From NCBI GenBank assembly GCA_050952465.1, contig JBMNKZ010000005.1, positions 62,001-126,000 on the forward strand: a stretch of DNA of 64,000 nucleotides. Reading direction: 5' to 3'. Shown one piece after another: positions 26,021 to 34,910 of the stretch. Positions within the stretch are counted from its first letter, which is position 1; every line of letters starts with the position of its first letter. The DNA is from DUPU01 sp050952465 (GTDB lineage Bacteria; Bacillota; Dehalobacteriia; Dehalobacteriales; Dehalobacteriaceae). Position numbers and translations under genes: made by a program. The notes under the pieces were generated by a model. It searched no databases and was not told the DNA's origin. It saw nothing but the letters and a program-made list of their open reading frames with translations.

Positions 26021-27271
26021 TTGAAAACTGCTGTTGCTTGTTTTAAATTTAATAATGATATATTCAATTCCTTAACTAAATATACTCAATATAATTATTC
26101 AAATTTTGAGGTAAATGCAGGAATGGATTATGGTGAATATGCCTGGTATGAAATTGAAGATGAAGTGTACGAGAATGAAGATACTACAATAGGTGGGGTT
26201 GCAAATAACGCAGCAAAGATACAGACGTTTGCATATAAGGATTATATTTACATAATGGATAAATTTTATAAAAATCTTCCCGAAGGAATAAAAGAAAAGT
26301 TCACCGAGATTGATGAATCTAGAATGGAAAAAATTAAGGGTAAAATTAAGGATTCAAAAGTTTATGAAGCAAAATATAACCAAATATTTTCGGATGAAAT
26401 AATGGCTGATATCGACGCAGAGTTGGAAAATGTTAAAAAGAGAACTGAAGAGGAAGCTAATAAACTTAATATTAGTGAAATTACTTTCTCTGATGTAAAA
26501 GTTAAAGTCGACTTTAGTAAACTATCAATAAATAATAACAAAAGGTTATATGGTGGTATTTTATGTGCTGATATCAGGGGATTTACAAAACTGTTTAATA
26601 AGAATGATAGCAACTTGGATGACCTTTGCGATGTTATGCAAGAATTATACAGCATTATGGGCGCGGCTATAAATGAAGAAGATGGTGTTAAAGTCCAATA
26701 TCAAGGTGATAGGATAGTAGCATTATTTAATGATTTTGCTGGGGTTGATCCTTTTAGAATTAGAATGATACGTAGTGCATTAAAGCTAAATGAGAGGATT
26801 CAGGAGTTTAATAATAGAAGCGATATAAGCAAGAAGTTAAAAAAGAATAATATTGCAATAGGAATCGGTTGTGGTTCAGGTAATATTATTGCAACAAGAT
26901 TGGGAATGAATGGCAGCAAAGATAATATAGTTTTAAGTGAAGGATCAAAGACGGCAGATAAAGCGGAAGATGATTATGCTGAAAAGAATACAGTTGTAAT
27001 ATGTAAGCAATTACATGACGAAATAGTAGCAGAAGCTAAAAACTCAACTTATACGGAATATAAAGTTTTTGAAGATGAATTTACTGCTATTAGTACCACT
27101 GGATATTACTCTTCAGATATGATATACAGTGAATTTCAGCAGAAGCTAAACGAAAAGAAAAGGCAAGAGCAGGAACAAAAAGCTAAAGAAATTTTCTGTG
27201 CTTCATTTATTACAAATAGTATGGGGGAAAAGGTTAATACAAAGACAAGACCTTGGGGAAATAGCCTATGA
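26021..27271 (+). CDS. Class III nucleotide cyclase (PycC-like), 5'-truncated by IS3c
   Basis: Listed from TTG 26021 (416 residues), but the frame is open back to 25907 inside the IS boundary. No ribosome site precedes the TTG, so the native start is lost. Residues ~30-75 (VNAGMDYGEYAWYEI, TTIGGVANNAAKIQ) look like the C-terminal half of a first cyclase-homology domain whose catalytic half is missing. A helical linker (~90-160) leads to a complete second domain with metal Asp184 (CADIRGFTKLF) and Asp230 (QYQGDRIVALF). A Glu/Lys-rich tail follows. It overlaps the next gene by 4 bp (ATGA). Context with a PycTM-like gene suggests synthesis of cCMP or cUMP in a Pycsar defence system. Confidence 0.8.
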   Translation: MKTAVACFKFNNDIFNSLTKYTQYNYSNFEVNAGMDYGEYAWYEIEDEVYENEDTTIGGVANNAAKIQTFAYKDYIYIMDKFYKNLPEGIKEKFTEIDESRMEKIKGKIKDSKVYEAKYNQIFSDEIMADIDAELENVKKRTEEEANKLNISEITFSDVKVKVDFSKLSINNNKRLYGGILCADIRGFTKLFNKNDSNLDDLCDVMQELYSIMGAAINEEDGVKVQYQGDRIVALFNDFAGVDPFRIRMIRSALKLNERIQEFNNRSDISKKLKKNNIAIGIGCGSGNIIATRLGMNGSKDNIVLSEGSKTADKAEDDYAEKNTVVICKQLHDEIVAEAKNSTYTEYKVFEDEFTAISTTGYYSSDMIYSEFQQKLNEKKRQEQEQKAKEIFCASFITNSMGEKVNTKTRPWGNSL

Positions 27272-27909
27272 TTCAGAAAAATTGTACAGTAAATGAGGAG
27301 AGGACTAATTGTCCTCCTCTCATTACTGATGAATTGATAAGAGTATTTCCAGTGGGTAGAAATTATAACGAGTATTTTAAAAATGTATTATCAGATTATA
27401 GGTTTGCTAAAGAATTTTTTCCTTTACTTAACATTTGTATGCTACCTACGGTAAAGCCAAGAGAGATTTATATGTATGGTTGGTTGTTACCTAATATTTT
27501 ATGTAATACAACAGAGAAAGAAGAAAATATTAAGAAATATGGAATATATATACTGGCATATTACTCCAGCAATTATCCAGAAGAGGATATTGAGGTCGAA
27601 GATATTTGTGGAGCTATTAATTGGGAACTTATACCTGAGAGATATAGACATAGAACATTAATTAATGGACGACCCACAGGATTATGTACTCACCATCCGG
27701 ACGGTGAAATCAATGATGTACCTAATAAACATCGAACAGTAAAAATACTTATGAGTGCTTGGAAACTCTACTATCAATATAAAGAATATTTAAGAACAGG
27801 GGTGTGGAGTTTACCTGATCTGCCACATGGGGATGAAGCATATAGAATACTAAAAAAACAGGGATACATAGACCGTGTAGGGAGAAAATTAAGATGGAAG
27901 AGAAACTAA
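27268..27909 (+). CDS. Unknown protein with E2-like features, Pycsar operon middle gene
   Basis: 213 residues, overlapping the cyclase by 4 bp and the effector by 16 bp, so the three are co-translated. The core runs YGIYILAYYSSNYPEEDIEV, then RPTGLCTHHPDGEI with Cys140, then an amphipathic helix ILMSAWKLYYQYKEYLRTG and SLPDLPHGDEAYR. A beta-meander ending in YP-x-D, a G-L-C with nearby His, and a trailing W-x3-Y-x3-Y-x4-TG-x-W segment resemble bacterial E2-like (ubiquitin-conjugating) proteins found in short type II CBASS. There is no membrane segment. The E2 assignment is an inference from pattern only; the protein could be unrelated. Confidence 0.5.
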   Translation: MIQKNCTVNEERTNCPPLITDELIRVFPVGRNYNEYFKNVLSDYRFAKEFFPLLNICMLPTVKPREIYMYGWLLPNILCNTTEKEENIKKYGIYILAYYSSNYPEEDIEVEDICGAINWELIPERYRHRTLINGRPTGLCTHHPDGEINDVPNKHRTVKILMSAWKLYYQYKEYLRTGVWSLPDLPHGDEAYRILKKQGYIDRVGRKLRWKRN

Positions 27910-28460
27910 AAGAAATATTTGGTTATGTAAATAGTTGGTTAAATCATGCGGAGGCAAAGAATGGAGCAATTATAGTTTTAAATGGAGCCTGCGTTATTGG
28001 TTTATTAACTTTACTTCTTGGAACGGATTATAATATTCATTATCTTATAAGGATATATTTTATTGTTGCGTTAGGACTTTTACTGATTTCAACAGGCATT
28101 TCATTATATTCTTTTTTTCCCATGACCGGTAAATTTGAAACAGATGGAGAAAAAAATGACCATCAAAATGCTATTTTAATGTTTTATGGAGATATTGCAA
28201 AATGTCGAAATTCACGTAAATATGTCCTTTCGATATATAAGGAATATTTTAACGATACTTCAAAAACGGAAGAGGATATTACCAAAAGCGAAGAAGATTA
28301 TGCAAAGGAGATTATTTATAATTCTATTATTACTGTAAGAAAGTATACATGTTTCAAAATTTCCTTGATGCTGACTATTTCTGCATTTGTTAGTTTACCA
28401 ATATTAGGTATTGTTTGTGCGATAATAAATGTATATAAAGCAATAAATACGGTGCCGTAG
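27894..28460 (+). CDS. PycTM-like membrane effector (DUF5706-type)
   Basis: 188 residues, ATG inside the upstream gene. The start AEAKNGAIIVLNGACVIGLL combines the family's AxxKN helix with TM1 (~24-44). TM2 is at ~52-75 (YFIVALGLLLISTGISLYSFF). A cytoplasmic helical region (~85-150; YGDIAKC, YVLSIYKEYFND) follows, then TM3 (~155-178). This layout matches Pycsar transmembrane effectors, which bind a cyclic pyrimidine and damage the inner membrane to abort infection. Last gene of the operon, directly after the cyclase and E2-like genes. Confidence 0.8.
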   Translation: MEEKLKEIFGYVNSWLNHAEAKNGAIIVLNGACVIGLLTLLLGTDYNIHYLIRIYFIVALGLLLISTGISLYSFFPMTGKFETDGEKNDHQNAILMFYGDIAKCRNSRKYVLSIYKEYFNDTSKTEEDITKSEEDYAKEIIYNSIITVRKYTCFKISLMLTISAFVSLPILGIVCAIINVYKAINTVP

Positions 28461-28463
28461 TAC

Positions 28464-28975
28464 AGCGATATCATCCGGCTGCGATTCAAAGAGTGGTTTG
28501 AAAAAGTCGCCGGCACCAAGGATCAGGTGTATGGATTAAACTTTTTTTGGGATGATGTTTTTTTAGTGCTGATTCCTCCTATTATAATCATGATTTAGCA
28601 AAAGCATGCATTGCTTTGGCAGACACCGTTTATCCACCGTAAGATCGCCTCTAAAGATTAATTGATTATCAATGCCCTGGCAAATCTGAAAATGGAAGAT
28701 ATCAAAACAGTTAATTATCAGGACTATGACGGCGCGGATGTTAGGGTGGGGTATAGTTTTGGCCATAAAACAACCATCGATTTAGATGGGGTGGATAATA
28801 CCTTTTCATGATTGTGGTCAGGGGAACCTATGAAAAAAGTGGTACAGTAATTTTAATGTCGGCCAAGGTGGGGCTCATTTGGGTTTTGATGAAGCAACCC
28901 GGGCATTGATAGATGATTTTAATCAGTATCTGACGGAAGATTTAAAAGGAAAGGTAGAAGCCCTTAAAGATGCTA
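28464..28975 (+). pseudogene. Decayed class 3 lipase-like gene
   Basis: Conceptual fragments in shifting frames read DIIRLRFKEWFEKVAGTKDQ, FSADSSYYNHDLAKACIALA, INALANLKMEDIKTVNYQDY, IVVRGTY and GQGGAHLGFDEATRALIDDF. Together they resemble an alpha/beta-hydrolase lipase whose catalytic G-x-S-x-G half is missing. Stops (for example after DTVYPP) and frameshifts break it. The short frame 28879-29178 is its tail running into noncoding DNA. 29179-29225 has no gene. Confidence 0.6.
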
Positions 28976-29297
28976 ATACTTGTTTAGCCTTCATTTTCGC
29001 AATAAAAAAAGACTGCTGCTGCAATCCTATCTTCTATGATTTATTTTATTTTGCACCTATACCAAACCAGAAACAATTTGTTTCTGGACAGGTACCTCCA
29101 AATCTTTTAGTTATGAAACATAAAGCAAGTAAACCTTTTCGAAAGCACTTAAACCTTTTAAATAAACCTTTAAAATAGATATACAATTATAAACTTAGCA
29201 ACCAGTAACGTTGCTATTAATTTAACTCTATAGCCCCCTAATAGATTTGGAGAAAATACGTGTAGTATGTTAACATTTTATTAGGGGGTAGATTTTA

Positions 29298-29609
29298 ATG
29301 AAAAACAAGCAATACAGTGATGAATTTAAGGAATTAATAATTAAAGAGTGCCAGGAAACAGGTAATGTGGCCTTAGTAGCCCGGCGGCATGAGATGTCAC
29401 CTAACACTATTCATACTTGGTTAATGAAAAATCGAAAAAATGGTTCTGTAAAAGCCTTACCCAAGGCTAAAAAGCAACGCGAGAAAGCCATGGAAAAAAG
29501 ACTTAAAGAAGTTAGTACAGAAAATGACAGACTTAAACGTCTACTTGCTGATAAAGAGCTGGAATTAGCTATTTTAAGAGAGTTAAGGGATATCCAAAAC
29601 CCTCGGTAG
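29298..29609 (+). CDS. IS3b transposase orfA, copy A
   Basis: 103 residues. HTH region FKELIIKECQETGNVALVAR and SPNTIHTWLMKNRKNG, then a Lys/Arg-rich coiled coil (RLKEVSTENDRLKRLLADKE). It ends QNPR just after the slippery heptamer A AAC CCT. Confidence 0.9.
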   Translation: MKNKQYSDEFKELIIKECQETGNVALVARRHEMSPNTIHTWLMKNRKNGSVKALPKAKKQREKAMEKRLKEVSTENDRLKRLLADKELELAILRELRDIQNPR

Positions 29610-30107
29610 CCGACAGATTTATTATAGCTAAAAGGTGGATAGATAAGGGCTATAACGCGCTTCTTTAGTCCTTGACTCTGTCGGCCTATCTCCATCCACC
29701 TATTATCAAAGAGTTAAAGGAATCAAGCCTTATACCGATAATCAGGGATTAAGAAAAAGGACACCTGGGCGAAAAATACCAGGATACTCAGTCAACGTAA
29801 AAGGTAAGGCGGTTCCTGATGCAATAATAAAGGAAAATATAAAAGAAATAGTTACCGGAGATGGTTTTCCCTATGGCTATAAAAAAATTAATGTAACTCT
29901 TAAGGAGGATTATCAGCTTATCATAAACCACAAGAAAACATATAGGCTTTGTAAAGAACTAAATATATTAAGACCCCAAAGGAAGATATATGTGACTGAT
30001 AAAATAAAGTCAATAGATTTCGCTAAATAAGAATGAACAGTATTTACCACGAACTTCCTCTCCTGTATGATTGAGCTGGAAAACCAAATCAGCAGGGAGA
30101 GGATCAA

Positions 30108-31685
30108 ATGAAGCTTACGGAAAGGTGGAATATGTATTCAGAAATAAAGCGATTAAAGGAATTGGGTTTAAAAGTATCCCAAATTGCGCGACATCTGGAT
30201 ATATCTCGAAACACAGTGTATCAGTACAAGGATCTTGAGCCGGATGAGTACAATCAAATACTGGAAGATATGCAAACACGACGAAAGAAACTAGACCATA
30301 AAAAAGATGAAATCTTATCTTGGCTCAAGGAGTTTCCTGATATATCAGGAGCCCAGGTACTTGACTGGTTGATTGAGCGATATCCTGAAATAGATGTTTG
30401 CGAAAGTACTGTTAGAAATTACGTATCTAACTTAAGAAAGGAGCATGATATTCCAAAAATTATCTTTAAAAGAGACCATGAAGCTATTGAAGATCCACCC
30501 CCGGGACATCAGATGCAAGTTGATTTCGGTGAAAAGAAGCTTAAAAATGCTCAGGGGAATTTGGTTAAACTTTGGTTTATTGCTTTTGTACTCTCTAATT
30601 CCCGACAGAAATATGTGGAATGGTTAGACAGGCCCTTTACCACCGTGGATGTCATTAAGATGCATGAAAATGCTTTTGCATTCTATAGTGGTAGAACAAA
30701 AGAAATTGTCTATGACCAAGACCACCTCATTTTAACCAGCGAAAATAGTGGCGATTTAATTCTTACCTATGAGTTTACTAACTACGTTAACAAAAGGGGC
30801 TTTCAAATTTACATGTGTCGAAAACAGGACCCGCAAAGTAAAGGGCGCATCGAAAATGTTGTAGGCTTTGTAAAAAAGAACTTTGCCAAGCACCGCACCT
30901 TCTTTAACTTAGAGAAGCTTAACGAGGAATGTCTTGCTTGGTTGGAGCGCACAGGTAACGGCAAAATACATAACACGACGAAAAAAATACCGGCTGAAAT
31001 GTTCGCCCTGGAAAAGCCACATCTCCTACCGGTTTTTGAAAAATTGAATATCACTTGTACCAATAGTATAACAAGGGTGGTAAGAAAAGACAATACCGTG
31101 TGGTTTAAAGGCAACCGATATTCTGTTCCACTTGGAACCTATGATAGTACAGAAAAAGAGGTCAAGGTCCAAGTAGTTGAGGACAATATTCTTGTGATTC
31201 GTGATTTAGAAACTAAACAAGAATTGGCCAGACACACTTTAAGCCATGAAAAAGGCAAACTAATCAAGAATAATAATCATAGTCGGGATCATTCCAAAGG
31301 TATTGACAAATATATTGAAACTGTGTCAGCACTTTTTACCCACCCTTTACAGGCTAGAGAATTGCTCGAAATAATCCGGATAGAAAAGCCAAGGTACATC
31401 CGTGACCAATTGCAAGTAATTCAAAAAAACATCGCAAATATTGATGCGTCGGTAACTGAAAAGGCCCTAAATTATTGTTTGAAATATAAGCTATTTAGTG
31501 CCACAGACTTTATTGATGCAGTGGAACATTTTACTACACTACAGACGAAAGAAATGCCTTCCGAGGCCAATCCTGCGGAAATTAAACCTTTAAATGAAGT
31601 AGACCGTAGTAAATTTAAAACTAAACCGGAAGTTAGAGATTTTAAGTCCTACCAAGAACTTCTGGAAAGGGGTAATGCATGCTAG
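30108..31685 (+). CDS. istA: IS21 transposase IstA
   Basis: 525 residues. The N-terminal HTH (EIKRLKELGLKVSQIARHLD, ISRNTVYQYK) is followed by the integrase core with MQVDFGEKKL and QSKGRIENVVGFVKK, and a C-terminal beta-barrel-like region. IstA is the DDE transposase of IS21. Its last seven bases (ATGCTAG) overlap the start of istB. Confidence 0.95.
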   Translation: MKLTERWNMYSEIKRLKELGLKVSQIARHLDISRNTVYQYKDLEPDEYNQILEDMQTRRKKLDHKKDEILSWLKEFPDISGAQVLDWLIERYPEIDVCESTVRNYVSNLRKEHDIPKIIFKRDHEAIEDPPPGHQMQVDFGEKKLKNAQGNLVKLWFIAFVLSNSRQKYVEWLDRPFTTVDVIKMHENAFAFYSGRTKEIVYDQDHLILTSENSGDLILTYEFTNYVNKRGFQIYMCRKQDPQSKGRIENVVGFVKKNFAKHRTFFNLEKLNEECLAWLERTGNGKIHNTTKKIPAEMFALEKPHLLPVFEKLNITCTNSITRVVRKDNTVWFKGNRYSVPLGTYDSTEKEVKVQVVEDNILVIRDLETKQELARHTLSHEKGKLIKNNNHSRDHSKGIDKYIETVSALFTHPLQARELLEIIRIEKPRYIRDQLQVIQKNIANIDASVTEKALNYCLKYKLFSATDFIDAVEHFTTLQTKEMPSEANPAEIKPLNEVDRSKFKTKPEVRDFKSYQELLERGNAC

Positions 31686-32434
31686 GAACCACTACCAAAT
31701 TAAAAGAGCAAATGAAAACACTAAAGATCCCTGAAATGGCAAAGGTTCTCGACGATTTTTTGTTAGAGGCTGAAACCAAAGAACTTAGTTATCAGGAATT
31801 TTTATATAAACTTGTTAATTATGAATTGTTGAAACGAGAGGAAAAGCAAAGGGATAAGTGGCTCAAATGGGCTGCTTTCCCGGAATATAAGACCTTAGAT
31901 AAGTTTAACCTAGCCGAGCAACAATCCCTTAGTAAAAAACAATTACAGCATCTACGGGAGCTTTTATGGGTTGAACAGGTTTACAATCTATTACTTTTAG
32001 GGCCTCCCGGCGTTGGTAAAACATTTCTAGCTATAGGTTTAGGCATTGAGGCAATAGACCGAGGTTATAAAGTTAGCTTCATTCAGATGGATACGTTGAT
32101 TAACCTGTTTAAGACCCAGGAAATAAGTCGTAGCAGCAGGGCAAAGATGAAACGGATAATTTCCTCGGATCTAGTCATAATTGATGACCTGATGTTCATG
32201 GCAATGGATAGAAATGAAGCTAATATGTTCTTTCAGCTTATTAACAAGCTCTATGGACAAACCTCAGTTATAATCACCTCCAACAAAGGACCAGAAGATT
32301 GGGGTGAATTGCTAGGCGATCCTGCAATCACTACAGCCATTTTAGACAGAATAATTCACAAGAGTGAGATAATTCATTTAAGTGGTGATAGCTATAGAAT
32401 CAAACATCGAGAAACCATCTTTGGAAATATCTAG
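31679..32434 (+). CDS. istB: IS21 helper ATPase IstB
   Basis: 251 residues, a DnaC-like AAA+ ATPase with Walker A LLGPPGVGKTFLAIGLG (about 107-123) and Walker B LVIIDDLMFM. IstB assembles with IstA and selects the target. Translationally coupled to istA through ATGCTAG. Confidence 0.95.
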   Translation: MLGTTTKLKEQMKTLKIPEMAKVLDDFLLEAETKELSYQEFLYKLVNYELLKREEKQRDKWLKWAAFPEYKTLDKFNLAEQQSLSKKQLQHLRELLWVEQVYNLLLLGPPGVGKTFLAIGLGIEAIDRGYKVSFIQMDTLINLFKTQEISRSSRAKMKRIISSDLVIIDDLMFMAMDRNEANMFFQLINKLYGQTSVIITSNKGPEDWGELLGDPAITTAILDRIIHKSEIIHLSGDSYRIKHRETIFGNI

Positions 32435-33065
32435 GTGTTAAAAGTTATTTAGCAAAATTTGTTCAAAAGTACTTGACAGTCACAATATATCCATATCGTC
32501 CTAGAAAGCTGGCGAAAAGAGAAAAAATTACAGCTCCAAACCAGCAATGGCAAATGGACATTAAGTACGGCTATATTGAGGGTATGGCCAGGTTCTTTTT
32601 CCAATTATCCTTGATAGATGTATATGACCGATCAGTAATCGACTATCATCTTGGCTTAAGTGCTACAGCCAGAGATGCCTGTGCTGTGCTTATAAATTCT
32701 CTTAAAAAACGCGGTTTAAAACCTGGTATGGATCTACCGGTAATAAGGACAGACAACGGCCCCCAATTTATAGCTAAGGTATTTGAAAAAACATGTTCGA
32801 AATGGAAATTAACTCATGAAAGAATACCGGTTAAAACACCTAATATGAACGCCTATATAGAGTCTTTTCATTCAATCTTAGAAGATGAATGTTATAGCAG
32901 AAATGAGTTTACCAGTTTTACAGATGCTTACAAGGTTATAAGTGAATATATGGCTTATTATAATAATCGCCGCAGACATGGCAGTATAGGATATATGGCC
33001 CCAGCTAAGTATTATGAAGCTGTTAAAAACAGCCAAATAGCTAGGGGAAAAATGATCGCCTAAGG

Positions 33066-33206
33066 GCAGCCGTTTATCGAAGACCCTTTACATGGGGGAG
33101 GTGCCCGTGTTAGCCTATCTTTGGCTAGGGCCGCTAAATCATTGATGCAGCTGGCCTCGGCCCTAAAGAACACGGGCACCAGGGGCCCCATGTCAAGGGC
33201 GGCTGC
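33066..33206 (+). ncRNA. 141-nt structured segment of IS3b, copy A
   Basis: Starts 2 nt after the orfB stop. Nested arms: GCAGCCG/CGGCTGC, CCCTTTACATGGGG/CCCCATGTCAAGGG (one mismatch), GGTGCCCGTGTT/AACACGGGCACC, then a two-hairpin head TAGCC/GGCTA and AGGGCCG/CGGCCCT. Also present at 47943 and 57774. The function is unknown; RNA or cruciform DNA are both possible. Confidence 0.5.
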
Positions 33207-33476
33207 TTAGTAAATTAGAGCTTTCTTAAGTAAGAATAAGTTTTTAAAAGGGTTTTCTCCAATAATGGGTGTTCAAGCCGTTAATGAATGGATCAATTAC
33301 TTTATCCATTACTTGCTACCCCCCTGAAGGAGGCCCTGTTTTAATTATATTATAAACATATTTAGTTAAATTACTAGCGGTAAGTGATGGAAGTAGGTTA
33401 AAGGTAAAGGCTTGAAAAGGTTAAGGTGCCTTTTGGATAAAAAATATTAGTTTATTAAGGAAGGATAATTCTTATA

Positions 33477-34253
33477 GTGGAACAAATTAGAATAGAAAAT
33501 GACCTTGCGGATTTGGTGAAGTCGTTTGCAAATGCAAGACCCGAATGGCAATGCCCATATGCGTTGTTATCCCTTTTTAGTTATCATAGAGAAAGAAGTA
33601 TGGCTGAGACTCTTGGTTTTATTCGACGTTATTCGGGTCATATATTTGAGGGAGAATCGCGATGCCATCCTGATGAATCATTATCATGCTTAGGGTTTTT
33701 TGCAAATTCATTTATTCTATACGTTAACGTCGCAGTTGACCAATTGTGTAATTTGGCATCCATTTTTTATCAAGAACTTTTGAAACAGAATGTGGAAAAT
33801 TCAGATTATTGTTGTACATTTCGGCAATTTCAAAAGCGTTTATTAAATGGGCGTATTGATCTGCTGAAATTAGATAAACTACTTGAAGCCCAAGAATCAT
33901 GGATAAAGGACGTAATAAATATTAGAAACCTTGTTATACATAAAATGTATTACACGTCAGTTGATGGAGGTCCAACCGATTACTCAGTCTCTTTTTGGGG
34001 GAAAGACCATGAGAAAGTTACTATTCAATCAATAATGCTGTATTCTTCGGGGATTTATTATAGGTATTGTAATTTTGAAAAAAATTTTATCAGTCTCTTT
34101 AAGGATTACTTTATTGAAAAAATGGATAGGTTTTGCTTTGAAAAAGGCAGGTACTATCAATCTGACTCATATTTTTGGAAAACTCTCACTTACTGCTATC
34201 AATTAGGAGAAAATATTAACCCGGAATCTCTTATAAAACATGGCGGTGCCTGA
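33477..34253 (+). CDS. HEPN-like protein of unknown function
   Basis: 258 residues from GTG behind AAGGAAGG. It is alpha-helical, with the motif IRNLVIHKMYY giving R150-N-x3-H155, the R-x4-H signature of HEPN ribonucleases and related toxins. An aromatic and Cys-rich C-terminal half (YSSGIYYRYCNFEKNF) follows. It stands alone between IS3b copy A and an epimerase remnant in the same island as the Pycsar-like operon, so a defence or abortive-infection role is plausible. A single short motif is the only evidence for HEPN. Confidence 0.5.
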   Translation: MEQIRIENDLADLVKSFANARPEWQCPYALLSLFSYHRERSMAETLGFIRRYSGHIFEGESRCHPDESLSCLGFFANSFILYVNVAVDQLCNLASIFYQELLKQNVENSDYCCTFRQFQKRLLNGRIDLLKLDKLLEAQESWIKDVINIRNLVIHKMYYTSVDGGPTDYSVSFWGKDHEKVTIQSIMLYSSGIYYRYCNFEKNFISLFKDYFIEKMDRFCFEKGRYYQSDSYFWKTLTYCYQLGENINPESLIKHGGA

Positions 34254-34315
34254 TAGAAGGCTTCGGTGCCAAGCACCAAGATAAAAACATAATGTGGGCT
34301 ATAAACATTTAGAAT

Positions 34316-34450
34316 TTGACCAGGATATCATTTCTTAGTTACCATGAACTTTGTAAAGCTTTGGGTAGAAATATCGAACCGATATTTGGTCCGGACAGGC
34401 CTAGAGATATCAAGCATAGTAATGCTGGGGGTATGAGCCGAAGTGGAGTT
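34316..34450 (+). pseudogene. Fragment of an NAD-dependent sugar epimerase gene
   Basis: The stretch YHELCKALGRNIEPIFGPDR followed by PRDIKHSNA matches the C-terminal L-G-x-x-I-x-P-x-x-x-x-x-R-x-G-D-x-x-H-S-x-A pattern of UDP-glucose 4-epimerase-like SDR enzymes. No N-terminal part is present. The remainder of 34254-34910 holds a repeat (34585) and a hairpin AGCTTCC/GGAAGCT near 34826-34857, and no other gene. Confidence 0.5.
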
Positions 34451-34584
34451 TTTAGCGGGGAATTGAAGCGGCGATTGGGTGGTGGTATAGGGTGGAAAAC
34501 AGAGGTGATTTCTTGAAAATAAGAACTGGAATTGACAAAAAAATCAAGGTTTTTATAAGCTCTATTTGTGGAAATGAGAAGTAA

Positions 34585-34630
34585 TGACACAGGGGTGACA
34601 CAGGGGGACGCTTTTGGTGTATCATTAGCG
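34585..34630. repeat. REP-like repeat, partly tandem
   Basis: TGACACAGGGG followed by TGACACAGGGGGACGCTTTT and GGTGTATCATTAGCGTGC. The right half is the divergent complement of the left TGACAC. Confidence 0.8.
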
Positions 34631-34910
34631 TGCGATGGATGTTTCGTATGAATCATGGATCTATTAGCCACTTGTAAAAACATATCACATTTAAAGGTGT
34701 TTGGTATATTGTGGCGAATATAAGTGATGATTGAGAAAGGATAAGACTAACTCGTTCATTTGATGAAGCCTCTCCTAATTGAGCGAGTTTAACGGATAGC
34801 AGATTCTCTATATTAGCTTCATTAGCTTCCAAAAACTAAAGAGTTTATCTGGAAGCTTTATTTGTTTTACGCAAAGCTTTTAAACAAGAGATGGTTAGGA
34901 GGGATTTGAA

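Larger units (their letters stand above)
29991..32484 (+). mobile_element. IS21-family element (2494 bp) nested in IS3b
   Basis: Ends TGTGACTG at 29991 and CAGTCACA at 32484 are inverted. The target duplication ATATA lies at 29986-29990 and 32485-32489. It carries overlapping istA and istB. Removing it restores the IS3b sequence exactly. Confidence 0.95.
29609..33063 (+). pseudogene. IS3b transposase orfB, copy A, frameshifted and split by IS21
   Basis: The orfB frame is broken by a 2-bp GC insertion near 29656 and by the IS21 element at 29991-32484. The DDE part resumes at about 32485 and contains QMDIKYGYIEG, RTDNGPQF and YIESFHSILEDE. Compare the intact copy at 46987-47940. Confidence 0.88.
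29226..33280 (+). mobile_element. IS3-family element IS3b, copy A, interrupted by IS21
   Basis: Left end CTCTATAGCCCCC at 29226, right end CAAGCCG at 33280, with a 4-bp target duplication TTAA on both sides (29222-29225, 33281-33284). Without the IS21 insert and its 5-bp duplication it measures 1556 bp, 2 bp more than copies B and C, owing to an extra GC at about 29656 in orfB. It is therefore dead. Confidence 0.93.

Noticed and set aside
28879..29178. 99-codon ORF starting MGFDEATRALIDD
   Set aside because: It is the last exon-like piece of the decayed lipase gene running into noncoding sequence.
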